This document shows, in pieces, positions 45,101 to 53,093 of a stretch of DNA of 64,000 nt. Each line of letters opens with the position of its first letter. Positions within the stretch are counted from its first letter, which is position 1. This stretch comes from Bacillus sp. FJAT-49711 (GTDB taxonomy: Bacteria; Bacillota; Bacilli; Bacillales; Bacillaceae_C): assembly GCF_018343715.1 (NCBI RefSeq), contig NZ_JAGYPL010000001.1:434001-498000 (forward strand). The letters run 5' to 3'. The notes beneath the pieces were generated by a model. It ran no database searches. It was not told where the DNA came from and saw only the letters and a program-made list of their open reading frames with translations. Both the position numbers and the translations under genes were made by a program.

Positions 45101-45895
45101 ATCCGGATGGGTTGCCAAATAATAAAGTCCGCCATTAATAATTTCTATATTCACGATAGGTTCATATTGATCCTGTAAAGCTTTTTTCTCAATCTCGTAT
45201 GTTTCCGGTTTTTCGGAATGATCTTCATAAAAATGATCTAAAAGTTGTAAATCTTCATTCCACCTAGTTACTGCTTCTTTTGCCCATGGGTGGTCTTCTT
45301 TTGTTACTTCATTTATTAAATAATTTTCAATTCGTTTCATTCCGCTTTCCGCTTTAATAATTGGTGAAATGGTAAAACAGTAGTCAGGTATCGTTTGTTG
45401 TAGCTGCAAGGCTTCCGCTAGTCCATAAAAATCTTCATAAAGAGAGCCATTTATCAAATTTAGACCGATTGATTTTAGTAAGTCCATTTTCCTGTCGCAC
45501 TGATAGGAAATTTTAATATTTAGCAAAAGCCAAGGGTGAAGAGGAATCTGTCTATTACTATTTGCTTTGCTCGGTACCTCGTACAACCGAATATAAGCAG
45601 ATATTTTTTTAGTTGCTTTAAATATTTGGTGAAGCCTCGGTGCTCCAAAATGAATGATTTCTCCTTTTATATGATCTGGTGTTTTTTCTTGGTCCGTAAT
45701 AAATGTTATTTTCATTGGGTTTGGGATGCCGCCCGTTTTCTCTAAATATGTCCAGTAAAAGGGACGATTCATCAATTCTTTGTCCATATCAACAGTTAAT
45801 TGTACGGTAAGATGGCCATGTCCTTTTTCTTCAATCAAACAGTCATTTTCACTAAAAAATGTTTCAAGATATTGATGAATTTCCTTTTGTAGCAT
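45044..45895 (-). CDS. yqhG: YqhG
   Basis: The 283-aa protein belongs to the Bacillus YqhG family: LQKEIHQYLETFFSENDCLI at the N-terminus and RLHQIFKATKKISAYIRLYE in the middle are typical. The function is unknown. ATG 45895 is 9 bases after GGAGG; ATG 45904 is too near. It overlaps the end of yqhH by 32 bases. The last 16 or so residues (KSAGAWSSTNKLQGQ) are encoded by repeat sequence and look like a replaced tail. Confidence 0.85.
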   Translation of the reverse strand: MLQKEIHQYLETFFSENDCLIEEKGHGHLTVQLTVDMDKELMNRPFYWTYLEKTGGIPNPMKITFITDQEKTPDHIKGEIIHFGAPRLHQIFKATKKISAYIRLYEVPSKANSNRQIPLHPWLLLNIKISYQCDRKMDLLKSIGLNLINGSLYEDFYGLAEALQLQQTIPDYCFTISPIIKAESGMKRIENYLINEVTKEDHPWAKEAVTRWNEDLQLLDHFYEDHSEKPETYEIEKKALQDQYEPIVNIEIINGGLYYLATHPDQMNKSAGAWSSTNKLQGQ

Positions 45896-47558
45896 TCGCC
45901 GCATCCTCCGATCTTAGTGTGTCAGCAAATTGAATCAATGAAGATAGATTACTCATTTTTACTTTCATTTCACCTTCGGATTTCGATTGCTCAAAAATAT
46001 CTTTTAAATATTCGTCGAAATCTTGAAATTCGAGTCTTGATAATATATCATCCAGTTCTCCGACTACACGTTCAAATAGTTGGATTTTATTATAGAGCAA
46101 TTTTACAATATGCTCTTCAATCGTACCCATAATGGTGAAATTGTATATATGCACATCATTTTCTTGACCTAACCTATGAATACGTCCGATTCTTTGTTCA
46201 AGGCGCATCGGATTCCATGGTAAGTCAAAATTAATAATATGTGAGCAAAATTGCAGGTTAATTCCTTCTCCGCCTGCTTCGGTGGCAATTAATACTTGGG
46301 CATGATTTTTAAATAGTTCTCGCATCCAATCCTTTTTACCTCTTTTAAATCCACCTCTAAAGGGAACAGAACGAATTCCATTTTGACCTAAAAACCATTG
46401 TAAATATAATTGTGTAGCTCTATATTCCGTAAATATGATGACTTTATCATCGATTGATTTAACTAACTCCAATACCTTATTAGCCTTCGAATTTTGAGGA
46501 ATGGCATCTATTTTTTGCTGTATAAATTGGAGTGAGTTAATTAATGATGGAGAAGGCTCCTCATATTTTGCAAGCATATTCTTTAACGTATAGAAAACAG
46601 CTTCCCTGCTGCTGCAAGCTTCTCTTTTCAATGTAATTAAGGAAAATCCGTGAACCGGTACCTCCATTCCTTTCAACATTTCTATCGCTTCATATAATTC
46701 ACGTTCTTCTTTCGTAAATTCAATCGGTATTGTTTCCACATGTCTTTCCGGCCATTCTATCCCGGTATCACCACGTCTATTTCGAATCATTACTTTATTA
46801 ATCAGTTCTTTCAAAAAAGCATCTTCCTGCACAGACAACTTTTTATCTTTATATTTATCCGAAAATCCGCTCTGACTTCCTAAATGACCAGGTTTTAGGA
46901 GAGAAACGAGGTGAAATATTTCTTCAATTTTATTCTGGATCGGTGTTGCCGTTAATAACAAGCAAAACTTTTTTTTAAGCGATTGAACAAATTCATAGTT
47001 TTTGGTTTTAGGATTTTTTAGCTTATGCGCCTCATCAATGATAATAAGATCATAGTCTTGCTCTGCTATTATCTCCTTATGTGGACTTCTTTTTGCCGTA
47101 TCAATGGAGGACACGACACAATCATATTGTTCCCAAACATAGCTTTTTCTCTGTGCTACCGCAGGGATAAAAAACTTCGTATTTAGTTCCGAAACCCACT
47201 GTGAGACGAGTGAGGCTGGAACAAGGATTAATATTTTTTTTACTAGTCCACGAATCATATATTCTTTAATTATCAATCCTGCTTCTATTGTTTTCCCTAG
47301 CCCTACTTCGTCAGCCAATATTGCTTTTCCATTCATGTTTTCTACAACCTGGCGAGCAGTTTCAAGCTGATGCGGCAGCGGTGTTAAATTAGGCAGAAAT
47401 TTGGGAGCAATTAGCCCTTCGAAGGTTGGAACACTTAAAAATTCTTCCGCTTGGATCGCTAATTTAAATAACTCTCGATTTGCCCATGGTCCATCTTTAT
47501 CTATTTTTTGCAAAAGACTTTTTTGCCAGTCTTGTTGAAAGACTATTTTTATTGACAT
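45864..47558 (-). CDS. yqhH: SNF2-family DEAD/H helicase YqhH
   Basis: The 564-aa protein is a Swi2/Snf2-like ATPase related to RapA/HepA. Walker A region ADEVGLGKTIEAG is near residue 82, DEAH near 178 (IIDEAHKLKNPKT), LLLTATPIQNKIEE near 204, and the C-terminal helicase motif QRIGRIHRLGQ near 465. B. subtilis carries the same gene next to gcvT. It may act on stalled RNA polymerase, but this is inferred from the family. It is divergent from the glycine riboswitch. Confidence 0.93.
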   Translation of the reverse strand: MSIKIVFQQDWQKSLLQKIDKDGPWANRELFKLAIQAEEFLSVPTFEGLIAPKFLPNLTPLPHQLETARQVVENMNGKAILADEVGLGKTIEAGLIIKEYMIRGLVKKILILVPASLVSQWVSELNTKFFIPAVAQRKSYVWEQYDCVVSSIDTAKRSPHKEIIAEQDYDLIIIDEAHKLKNPKTKNYEFVQSLKKKFCLLLTATPIQNKIEEIFHLVSLLKPGHLGSQSGFSDKYKDKKLSVQEDAFLKELINKVMIRNRRGDTGIEWPERHVETIPIEFTKEERELYEAIEMLKGMEVPVHGFSLITLKREACSSREAVFYTLKNMLAKYEEPSPSLINSLQFIQQKIDAIPQNSKANKVLELVKSIDDKVIIFTEYRATQLYLQWFLGQNGIRSVPFRGGFKRGKKDWMRELFKNHAQVLIATEAGGEGINLQFCSHIINFDLPWNPMRLEQRIGRIHRLGQENDVHIYNFTIMGTIEEHIVKLLYNKIQLFERVVGELDDILSRLEFQDFDEYLKDIFEQSKSEGEMKVKMSNLSSLIQFADTLRSEDAANATKGNSSIS

Positions 47559-47686
47559 AATGAACCTCCCAATATAACGAAAAGCATTGATGAATAGTTA
47601 AAATGGTGATACGATGTTGTTGAATATCACAGTATTTGAAAAGTTATTTTTATTATGTCCAGTAAATGAATATAATATTGGCGAAT
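47559..47686. other. Divergent promoter region of yqhH and gcvT
   Basis: TATAAT at 47671-47676 lies 11 bases ahead of the glycine riboswitch and is a good -10. No matching -35 at 17 bases is seen. Confidence 0.4.
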
Positions 47687-47893
47687 GAGAACACGGGGAG
47701 AGACTGCATATGCAGCGCCGAAGGAGCAAGCAACGTAGTTGTGAATCTCTCAGGCAAAAGAACCCTTGTTTGACGCGACTCTGGAGAGTGTTCAATGAAA
47801 TCAGAACCACCAAAGGGGTAAGCCGAAAGGTGAAACTCTCAGGTGCCAGGACAGAGAATCCCAATTATCAACGGGATTTTTCTGTCCTTTTTT
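47687..47893 (+). promoter_or_regulatory. Tandem glycine riboswitch of gcvT-gcvPA-gcvPB
   Basis: Two glycine aptamers are visible. The first (about 47690-47790) contains GCGCCGAAGGAGCAAG and AATCTCTCAGGCAAAAGAACC, and the second (about 47800-47853) contains CACCAAAGGGGTAAGCCGAAAGG and CTCTCAGGTGCC. CAGGACAGAGAATCCC (47847-47862) and GGGATTTTTCTGTCC (47873-47887) then form the terminator with a T-run. Glycine binding should prevent the terminator and turn on the cleavage genes, as in B. subtilis. Confidence 0.96.
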
Positions 47894-47936
47894 GTATTTT
47901 TGTACATATGAAGCTAAAAAGAGGGAGGTTGTAAAA

Positions 47937-49043
47937 ATGACAAATTTAAAAAGAACGCCATTGTATCCGCTTTATAAGGAACTGGGTGCTAAGACAATTG
48001 ACTTTGGAAGGTGGGATCTTCCAGTTCAATTTTCTAGTATTAAAGAAGAACATGAAGCGGTCAGGAAAAAAGCGGGACTTTTTGATGTATCACATATGGG
48101 TGAGATATCCATAAAAGGTGAGAATAGCTTAGCATTTTTACAAAAGATGATGACGAATGATATTTCGAAGCTTAAGTCTGGGAGCGCGCAATATACGGCG
48201 ATGTGCTACGAAGATGGTGGAGTTGTAGACGATCTTCTCATCTATAAATTTTCAGAAGAGGATTATTTGCTTGTCGTCAATGCAGCAAATACGGAGAAGG
48301 ATGTAAAGTGGCTAGTTGATCATGCCCATGGAGACGTTAAAATTCATGATATTTCAAAACTTTATGGACTCCTTGCTGTTCAGGGACCAAAAGCTGAAAG
48401 TATTCTCCAAAAGTTGGTAAAAGGGGCGGATTTAAAGGAAATTAAATTATTTCAATTTAAAGAAAATGTCGATGTAAATGGTTCTCAAGCGTTGATATCT
48501 CGGACAGGGTATACAGGTGAGGATGGCTTTGAAATTTATTGTAATTTTTCCGACGCTGAAAAAATTTGGGATGATCTTCTTACGGTGGGTGAGGACGAGG
48601 GACTATTGCCATGTGGACTCGGTGCAAGGGATACACTTCGATTTGAAGCAAACCTTGCCTTATACGGACAGGAACTTTCTGAACATATTACTCCGTTAGA
48701 AGCTGGAATCGGCTTTGCTGTCAAACTAAATAAGGATGAAAATTTCATAGGGAAGAGTGCTTTACAGCATCAGAAAGAAACAGGTGTCCCACGGGCAATT
48801 GTTGGAATTGAAATGATTGATAGAGGAATTCCAAGAAATGGCTATAAAGTGTTCTTTGAGGACGAGGAAATTGGTTTCGTTACATCAGGAACACAATCCC
48901 CTACATTGAAAAAAAATATCGGACTCGCATTGATAAAATCAAAATATAAAGAGATTGGAAATGAGATTGCGGTAGAGATACGCGGGAAACGATTAAAAGC
49001 TGAAATAATACCGACCCCTTTTTATAAAAGATCTAAAATATAG
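47937..49043 (+). CDS. gcvT: Glycine cleavage system T protein (aminomethyltransferase)
   Basis: The 368-aa protein transfers the methylene group from aminomethyl-lipoyl H protein to THF and releases ammonia. Typical pieces are [16 protein letters not shown] near residue 22, FDVSHMGEI near 45, VQGPKAE near 138, [14 protein letters not shown] near 188 and [18 protein letters not shown] near 225. ATG 47937 follows GGGAGG; the frame back to 47892 lies in the leader. Controlled by the glycine riboswitch. Confidence 0.97.
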   Translation: MTNLKRTPLYPLYKELGAKTIDFGRWDLPVQFSSIKEEHEAVRKKAGLFDVSHMGEISIKGENSLAFLQKMMTNDISKLKSGSAQYTAMCYEDGGVVDDLLIYKFSEEDYLLVVNAANTEKDVKWLVDHAHGDVKIHDISKLYGLLAVQGPKAESILQKLVKGADLKEIKLFQFKENVDVNGSQALISRTGYTGEDGFEIYCNFSDAEKIWDDLLTVGEDEGLLPCGLGARDTLRFEANLALYGQELSEHITPLEAGIGFAVKLNKDENFIGKSALQHQKETGVPRAIVGIEMIDRGIPRNGYKVFFEDEEIGFVTSGTQSPTLKKNIGLALIKSKYKEIGNEIAVEIRGKRLKAEIIPTPFYKRSKI

Positions 49044-49059
49044 GCTGGAGGAGACTGTT

Positions 49060-50415
49060 ATGATTAAACATCGCTATTTGCCGATGACTGAGCAAAATCA
49101 AAAAGAAATGCTTGAAGCGATAGGCGTTGGATCAATCGATGACCTATTTTCAGACATACCTGATAAAGTTCGTTTTAAAGGCGAGTACAATATTAAAAAG
49201 GCAAAATCAGAATCCGCTTTATTAAAGGAGCTTTCTAATCTTGCAGGGAAAAATGCTGATTTAAAGCAATATATTTCTTTCCTCGGAGCGGGCGTATATG
49301 ATCACTATATCCCTACTATTGTTGATCATGTCATTTCAAGGTCTGAATTTTATACGGCATACACCCCTTATCAGCCCGAAATTTCCCAAGGGGAGCTTCA
49401 AGCCATTTTTCAATTCCAAACAATGATTTGTGAGTTAACCGGTATGGATGTTGCGAATTCTTCTATGTACGATGGGGGAACATCACTTGCAGAAGCTGCC
49501 ATGCTGACTGCTGGCCAAACAAAGAGAAAAAAGATTCTTGTTTCAAAAACAGTTAATCCTGAATCAAGGGATGTTTTAAAAACATATGCAAAAGGTCAGT
49601 ATATCGATGTAGTAGAAATTCCTTACAAAAACGGTGTGACTGATTTAGATGCTCTAAAAATGGAGCTTAACGATGATGTTGCTGCTGTAATCGTTCAATA
49701 TCCTAACTTCTTTGGGCAGATTGAGCCATTAAAAGAAATTGAACCGCTCATTCATGAGCATAAAGGGTTATTCATTGTTTCCAGTAATCCGCTTGCACTT
49801 GGCGCATTAACACCTCCTGGAGAACTTGGAGCGGATATCGTTGTTGGGGATGTGCAAGCCTTTGGAATCCCAGCTTCTTTCGGAGGACCACATTGCGGAT
49901 ATTTCGCTGTAACGTCGAAATTAATGCGAAAAGTTCCCGGTCGTTTAGTCGGTCAAACGACAGATGAAAATGGGAAAAGAGGATTCGTATTGACACTTCA
50001 AGCAAGGGAACAGCATATTCGCCGTGATAAAGCGACTTCAAATATTTGTTCCAACCAGGCATTAAATGCCCTGGCGTCTTCTGTTGCCATGACGGCCTTA
50101 GGTAAAAAAGGTGTGAAAGAAATGGCTATACAAAATATTCAAAAAGCATATTATGCTAAAAAAATCTTTAAAGAGAATGGATTTGCCATTCCATTCGAAG
50201 GCTACCAATTTAATGAATTTGTCGTAAATCTTGTAAAGCCTGTCAGTGAAGTAAATGAAAAGTTGCTTAAAAAAGGCATTATTGGTGGATATGATTTGGG
50301 CCGTGATTATCCAGAGCTGGCTGGGCATATGCTTGTAGCTGTAACGGAATTAAGAACTAGGAACGAGATTGATAGTTTTGTGAAGGAAGTGGGGGAGAGC
50401 CGTGAGCAATCATGA
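49060..50415 (+). CDS. gcvPA: Glycine dehydrogenase (decarboxylating) subunit 1
   Basis: The 451-aa protein is the N-terminal half of the two-subunit P protein. [13 protein letters not shown] near residue 72, [15 protein letters not shown] near 104, and [11 protein letters not shown] near 138 are characteristic. With GcvPB it decarboxylates glycine using PLP bound to the other subunit. GGAGGAGAC precedes ATG. It overlaps gcvPB by 14 bases. Confidence 0.97.
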   Translation: MIKHRYLPMTEQNQKEMLEAIGVGSIDDLFSDIPDKVRFKGEYNIKKAKSESALLKELSNLAGKNADLKQYISFLGAGVYDHYIPTIVDHVISRSEFYTAYTPYQPEISQGELQAIFQFQTMICELTGMDVANSSMYDGGTSLAEAAMLTAGQTKRKKILVSKTVNPESRDVLKTYAKGQYIDVVEIPYKNGVTDLDALKMELNDDVAAVIVQYPNFFGQIEPLKEIEPLIHEHKGLFIVSSNPLALGALTPPGELGADIVVGDVQAFGIPASFGGPHCGYFAVTSKLMRKVPGRLVGQTTDENGKRGFVLTLQAREQHIRRDKATSNICSNQALNALASSVAMTALGKKGVKEMAIQNIQKAYYAKKIFKENGFAIPFEGYQFNEFVVNLVKPVSEVNEKLLKKGIIGGYDLGRDYPELAGHMLVAVTELRTRNEIDSFVKEVGESREQS

Positions 50416-51862
50416 TTTAAAATTAATTTTCGAAATGTCCACCCCGGGAAGAATTGGCTATAGTTTGCCCGAGATTGATGTACCAGAAATAGATATAACT
50501 GAATGTTTGCCCGAAGGATATGTAAGAGAAAATGAACCTGAGCTTCCTGAAGTATCAGAGCTTGATATAATGCGTCATTTTACTGAACTGTCTACTCATA
50601 ACCACGGGGTCGATTCAGGATTTTATCCTCTTGGATCTTGTACGATGAAATATAATCCAAAAATAAATGAACAAGTTGCACGATTCCCTGGCTTTGCCCA
50701 TATTCATCCATTACAGCCGGAATCATCTGTACAAGGCGCACTTGAAGTAATGTATGACTTACAGCAGCATCTAATTGAGATTACAGGGATGGATGAAGTA
50801 ACTTTGCAGCCTGCCGCTGGAGCGCATGGAGAATGGACTGGACTTATGATGATTCGAGCTTTCCATGAAGCAAATGGAGATATCGAAAGAACGAAAGTCA
50901 TCGTACCCGATTCCGCCCACGGAACAAATCCCGCATCTGCTACCGTTGCGGGGCTAGAAACTGTTACAGTCAGATCGGGCAAGGACGGATTAGTTGATTT
51001 AGATCACTTAAAAGAACTCGTTGGCTCCGATACCGCCGCTTTAATGCTCACAAATCCGAACACACTCGGTTTATTTGAAGAGCAAATTCTTGAGATGGCA
51101 GAAATTGTCCATGGGGCAGGTGGTAAGCTGTACTACGACGGTGCAAATTTAAATGCGGTTATGTCAAAAGCTCGTCCAGGAGATATGGGCTTTGATGTCG
51201 TCCATTTAAATCTTCATAAAACGTTTACAGGCCCGCATGGTGGCGGTGGACCAGGTTCTGGACCAGTCGGAGTGAAAAACGATTTGGTTCCATTTTTACC
51301 AAAGCCTGTTATCGCGAAAATAGAAGAAAAATTTGTAATTGATTACGATCGTCCGCAATCAATTGGAAGGATAAAACCATTTTATGGAAACTTTGGCATT
51401 AACGTACGTGCGTATACGTATATTCGCTCAATGGGCCCTGATGGACTAGAGGCTGTCACAGAATATGCGGTGCTCAATGCTAATTATATGATGAGAAAAC
51501 TTGCGCCTTATTTTGAACTTCCATACGACCGTCATTGTAAACATGAATTTGTTTTAAGCGGAAAGCGGCAAAAGAAGCTTGGAGTTCGTACATTAGATAT
51601 GGCGAAAAGGTTACTCGATTTTGGCTATCATCCACCAACCATCTACTTCCCGCTAAATGTAGAAGAGTGCATGATGTTCGAACCGACAGAAACGGAATCA
51701 AAGGAAACACTTGATGCTTTTATCAATGCAATGATCCAAATTGCGAAGGAAGCGGAAGAAAATCCTGAACTCGTCCAAGAAGCTCCGCACACGACAATCG
51801 TCAAGCGACTAGACGAAACGAAGGCGGCTAGAAAGCCGGTATTAAGGTATACAATAGAATAA
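50402..51862 (+). CDS. gcvPB: Glycine dehydrogenase (decarboxylating) subunit 2
   Basis: The 486-aa subunit carries the PLP-binding Lys in [17 protein letters not shown] near residue 274. [13 protein letters not shown] near residue 76 and [12 protein letters not shown] near 170 are conserved. The start is GTG 50402 after GGGGGAGAGCC. It is the last gene of the gcv operon; the H protein and lipoamide dehydrogenase are not in the window. Confidence 0.97.
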   Translation: MSNHDLKLIFEMSTPGRIGYSLPEIDVPEIDITECLPEGYVRENEPELPEVSELDIMRHFTELSTHNHGVDSGFYPLGSCTMKYNPKINEQVARFPGFAHIHPLQPESSVQGALEVMYDLQQHLIEITGMDEVTLQPAAGAHGEWTGLMMIRAFHEANGDIERTKVIVPDSAHGTNPASATVAGLETVTVRSGKDGLVDLDHLKELVGSDTAALMLTNPNTLGLFEEQILEMAEIVHGAGGKLYYDGANLNAVMSKARPGDMGFDVVHLNLHKTFTGPHGGGGPGSGPVGVKNDLVPFLPKPVIAKIEEKFVIDYDRPQSIGRIKPFYGNFGINVRAYTYIRSMGPDGLEAVTEYAVLNANYMMRKLAPYFELPYDRHCKHEFVLSGKRQKKLGVRTLDMAKRLLDFGYHPPTIYFPLNVEECMMFEPTETESKETLDAFINAMIQIAKEAEENPELVQEAPHTTIVKRLDETKAARKPVLRYTIE

Positions 51863-51868
51863 CAAAAA

Positions 51869-51904
51869 CGAGGCAGTCTCATATTTGGAGTCTGCCTCTT
51901 TTAC
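51869..51904. terminator. Terminator of the gcv operon
   Basis: GAGGCAG (51870-51876) and CTGCCTC (51892-51898) with additional pairs inside form a hairpin followed by TTTT. It abuts the stop of the minus-strand remnant at 51901. Confidence 0.85.
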
Positions 51905-52227
51905 ATTGAATGTTTATTTAAAAAGTTTGTTCCTTTTATGCTATGTAGTTTTTTCGTCTTTTGTACCCGTGATAATGTAAATGCATTTGCTAATATTTGC
52001 GCAAAACCCATCTCTTTATCTTGAGACATTTCAACACCACCCGCGACTGACAAATCGGCTGCTGCCATCCCTTCGAGAAAAGTAGATTTACCTCTTCCGT
52101 TTTCTCCTACTAAAATGGTAATAGGCTTTTTAAAAGAAAATGGTTTGAAGTCTCTCAAGATTGGAAGTGTAAAAGGAAATTGCTGAATCTCAATATTTTG
52201 GTTGAACTTTATTTCTTTTAAAATCAT
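51901..52227 (-). pseudogene. Remnant of an ABC/SMC-like AAA ATPase
   Basis: The 108-aa frame begins like small stand-alone ATPases of the DUF-type AAA family: the LPILRDF segment, then Walker A VGENGRGKST near residues 40-49 and the following FLEGMA. The signature, Walker B and C-terminal half (family members have about 230-250 aa) are missing, and the last 25 or so residues look unrelated. Downstream lies the gcv terminator, so the remainder has been deleted. No ATPase activity is expected. A short fused product cannot be excluded. Confidence 0.75.
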
Positions 52228-52245
52228 CCATATACACCTTCTGAG

Positions 52246-52283
52246 TTAAAAAAAACCGCGGAAAACCACCGCGGCTTTTTTTA
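52246..52283. terminator. Terminator of yqhL
   Basis: CCGCGG (52256-52261) and CCGCGG (52269-52274) pair, with an A-run on the left and a T-run on the right, so it works on both strands. Confidence 0.88.
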
Positions 52284-52289
52284 GCTATT

Positions 52290-52676
52290 TTACTTTTTCT
52301 TTGATTTAATTCTTCCAGACCATTTTTTAAATCCACCTTGTAAATGATACAAGTCGCGGTATCCTTTTCGATAGAGAGTTTGCGCTGCTCTGCCACTACG
52401 TAAACCACTTTGGCAATATAAATAAACAGGTTTGTCCGGACGAATTTCCTTCATTCGATTCTTTAATTGAGAAATAGGAATGTTACGCGCTCCAAGTATA
52501 TGCCCGCCTTCAAATTCATTTGGTTCCCGAACATCAATTAGCTGTGCTTTTCGATAGCCTGCACGAAATTCCTCTTCTGTTAATGTTTTCAAGATTTTTC
52601 TCTGATGGAAGTAATTATATAGGGAAAAAGCAATGATTGCTCCCAGTATTATTAATAGTGTGTATAATGCCTCCAA
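52290..52676 (-). CDS. yqhL: YqhL, membrane-anchored rhodanese-like protein
   Basis: The 128-aa protein has an N-terminal membrane segment (residues about 4-22) and a rhodanese domain (about 35-122) with QLIDVREPNEFEGGHI and the active-site loop CQSGLRS near residues 88-94. The Cys should carry a persulfide. It corresponds to YqhL of B. subtilis, which also lies near gcvPB. The sulfur acceptor is unknown. Confidence 0.9.
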   Translation of the reverse strand: MEALYTLLIILGAIIAFSLYNYFHQRKILKTLTEEEFRAGYRKAQLIDVREPNEFEGGHILGARNIPISQLKNRMKEIRPDKPVYLYCQSGLRSGRAAQTLYRKGYRDLYHLQGGFKKWSGRIKSKKK

Positions 52677-53093
52677 TATTCTTCCTTCCCCTTTCTAGTA
52701 AATAGCCCTATCTTCTATTATATTCATCATTATCATTTGAATCAAAAGCTTTTTCATTTATTTTTGTAAGTCGTATATATTTTGTGAAAAATATTTTTTA
52801 TTAATTTTACTATAAAACCTTATCATATAAACGATGAAAGGGAAAATAAAAAGAGCAAACGCAAAATTTGTTCGAAAAACGTGGTATTTGTAGGATTTTC
52901 GCATAAAATCTTTAAAATTCTATTTTTTTCTGCTGATTTTGAATTTGACAAAACGAGAGAGACCTTACCTGAATTACTACATGTAGTAGGGGTTGTGAAA
53001 AATAAAATACAATATATTGTGTTTAAGCGTTGATTTAGTGGTTAAATATATGGTAACGTAACTATTAGAATGATTTTTATAGGAGTTGACGCA
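52677..53093 (+). other. Leader region between yqhL and nrdJ
   Basis: The A+T-rich stretch holds the NrdR-type boxes (next entry) and TTGACA at 52945-52950, but no clear matching -10. I see no cobalamin riboswitch: the B12 box and the expected stem-loops are missing. No small gene is supported. Confidence 0.5.
52976..53020 (+). promoter_or_regulatory. Paired NrdR boxes upstream of nrdJ
   Basis: ACTACATGTAGT (52976-52987) and ACAATATATTGT (53009-53020) are both palindromes. Their centres are 33 bases apart, about three helical turns, the arrangement known for NrdR. The second fits the core CWATATATWG at all ten positions and the first at eight. NrdR represses ribonucleotide reductase genes when dATP is high. 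Confidence 0.8.

Noticed and set aside
52690-53090. Cobalamin riboswitch ahead of nrdJ
   Set aside because: The B12 box and the characteristic helices are not found in this A+T-rich leader; NrdR-type boxes explain the regulation better.
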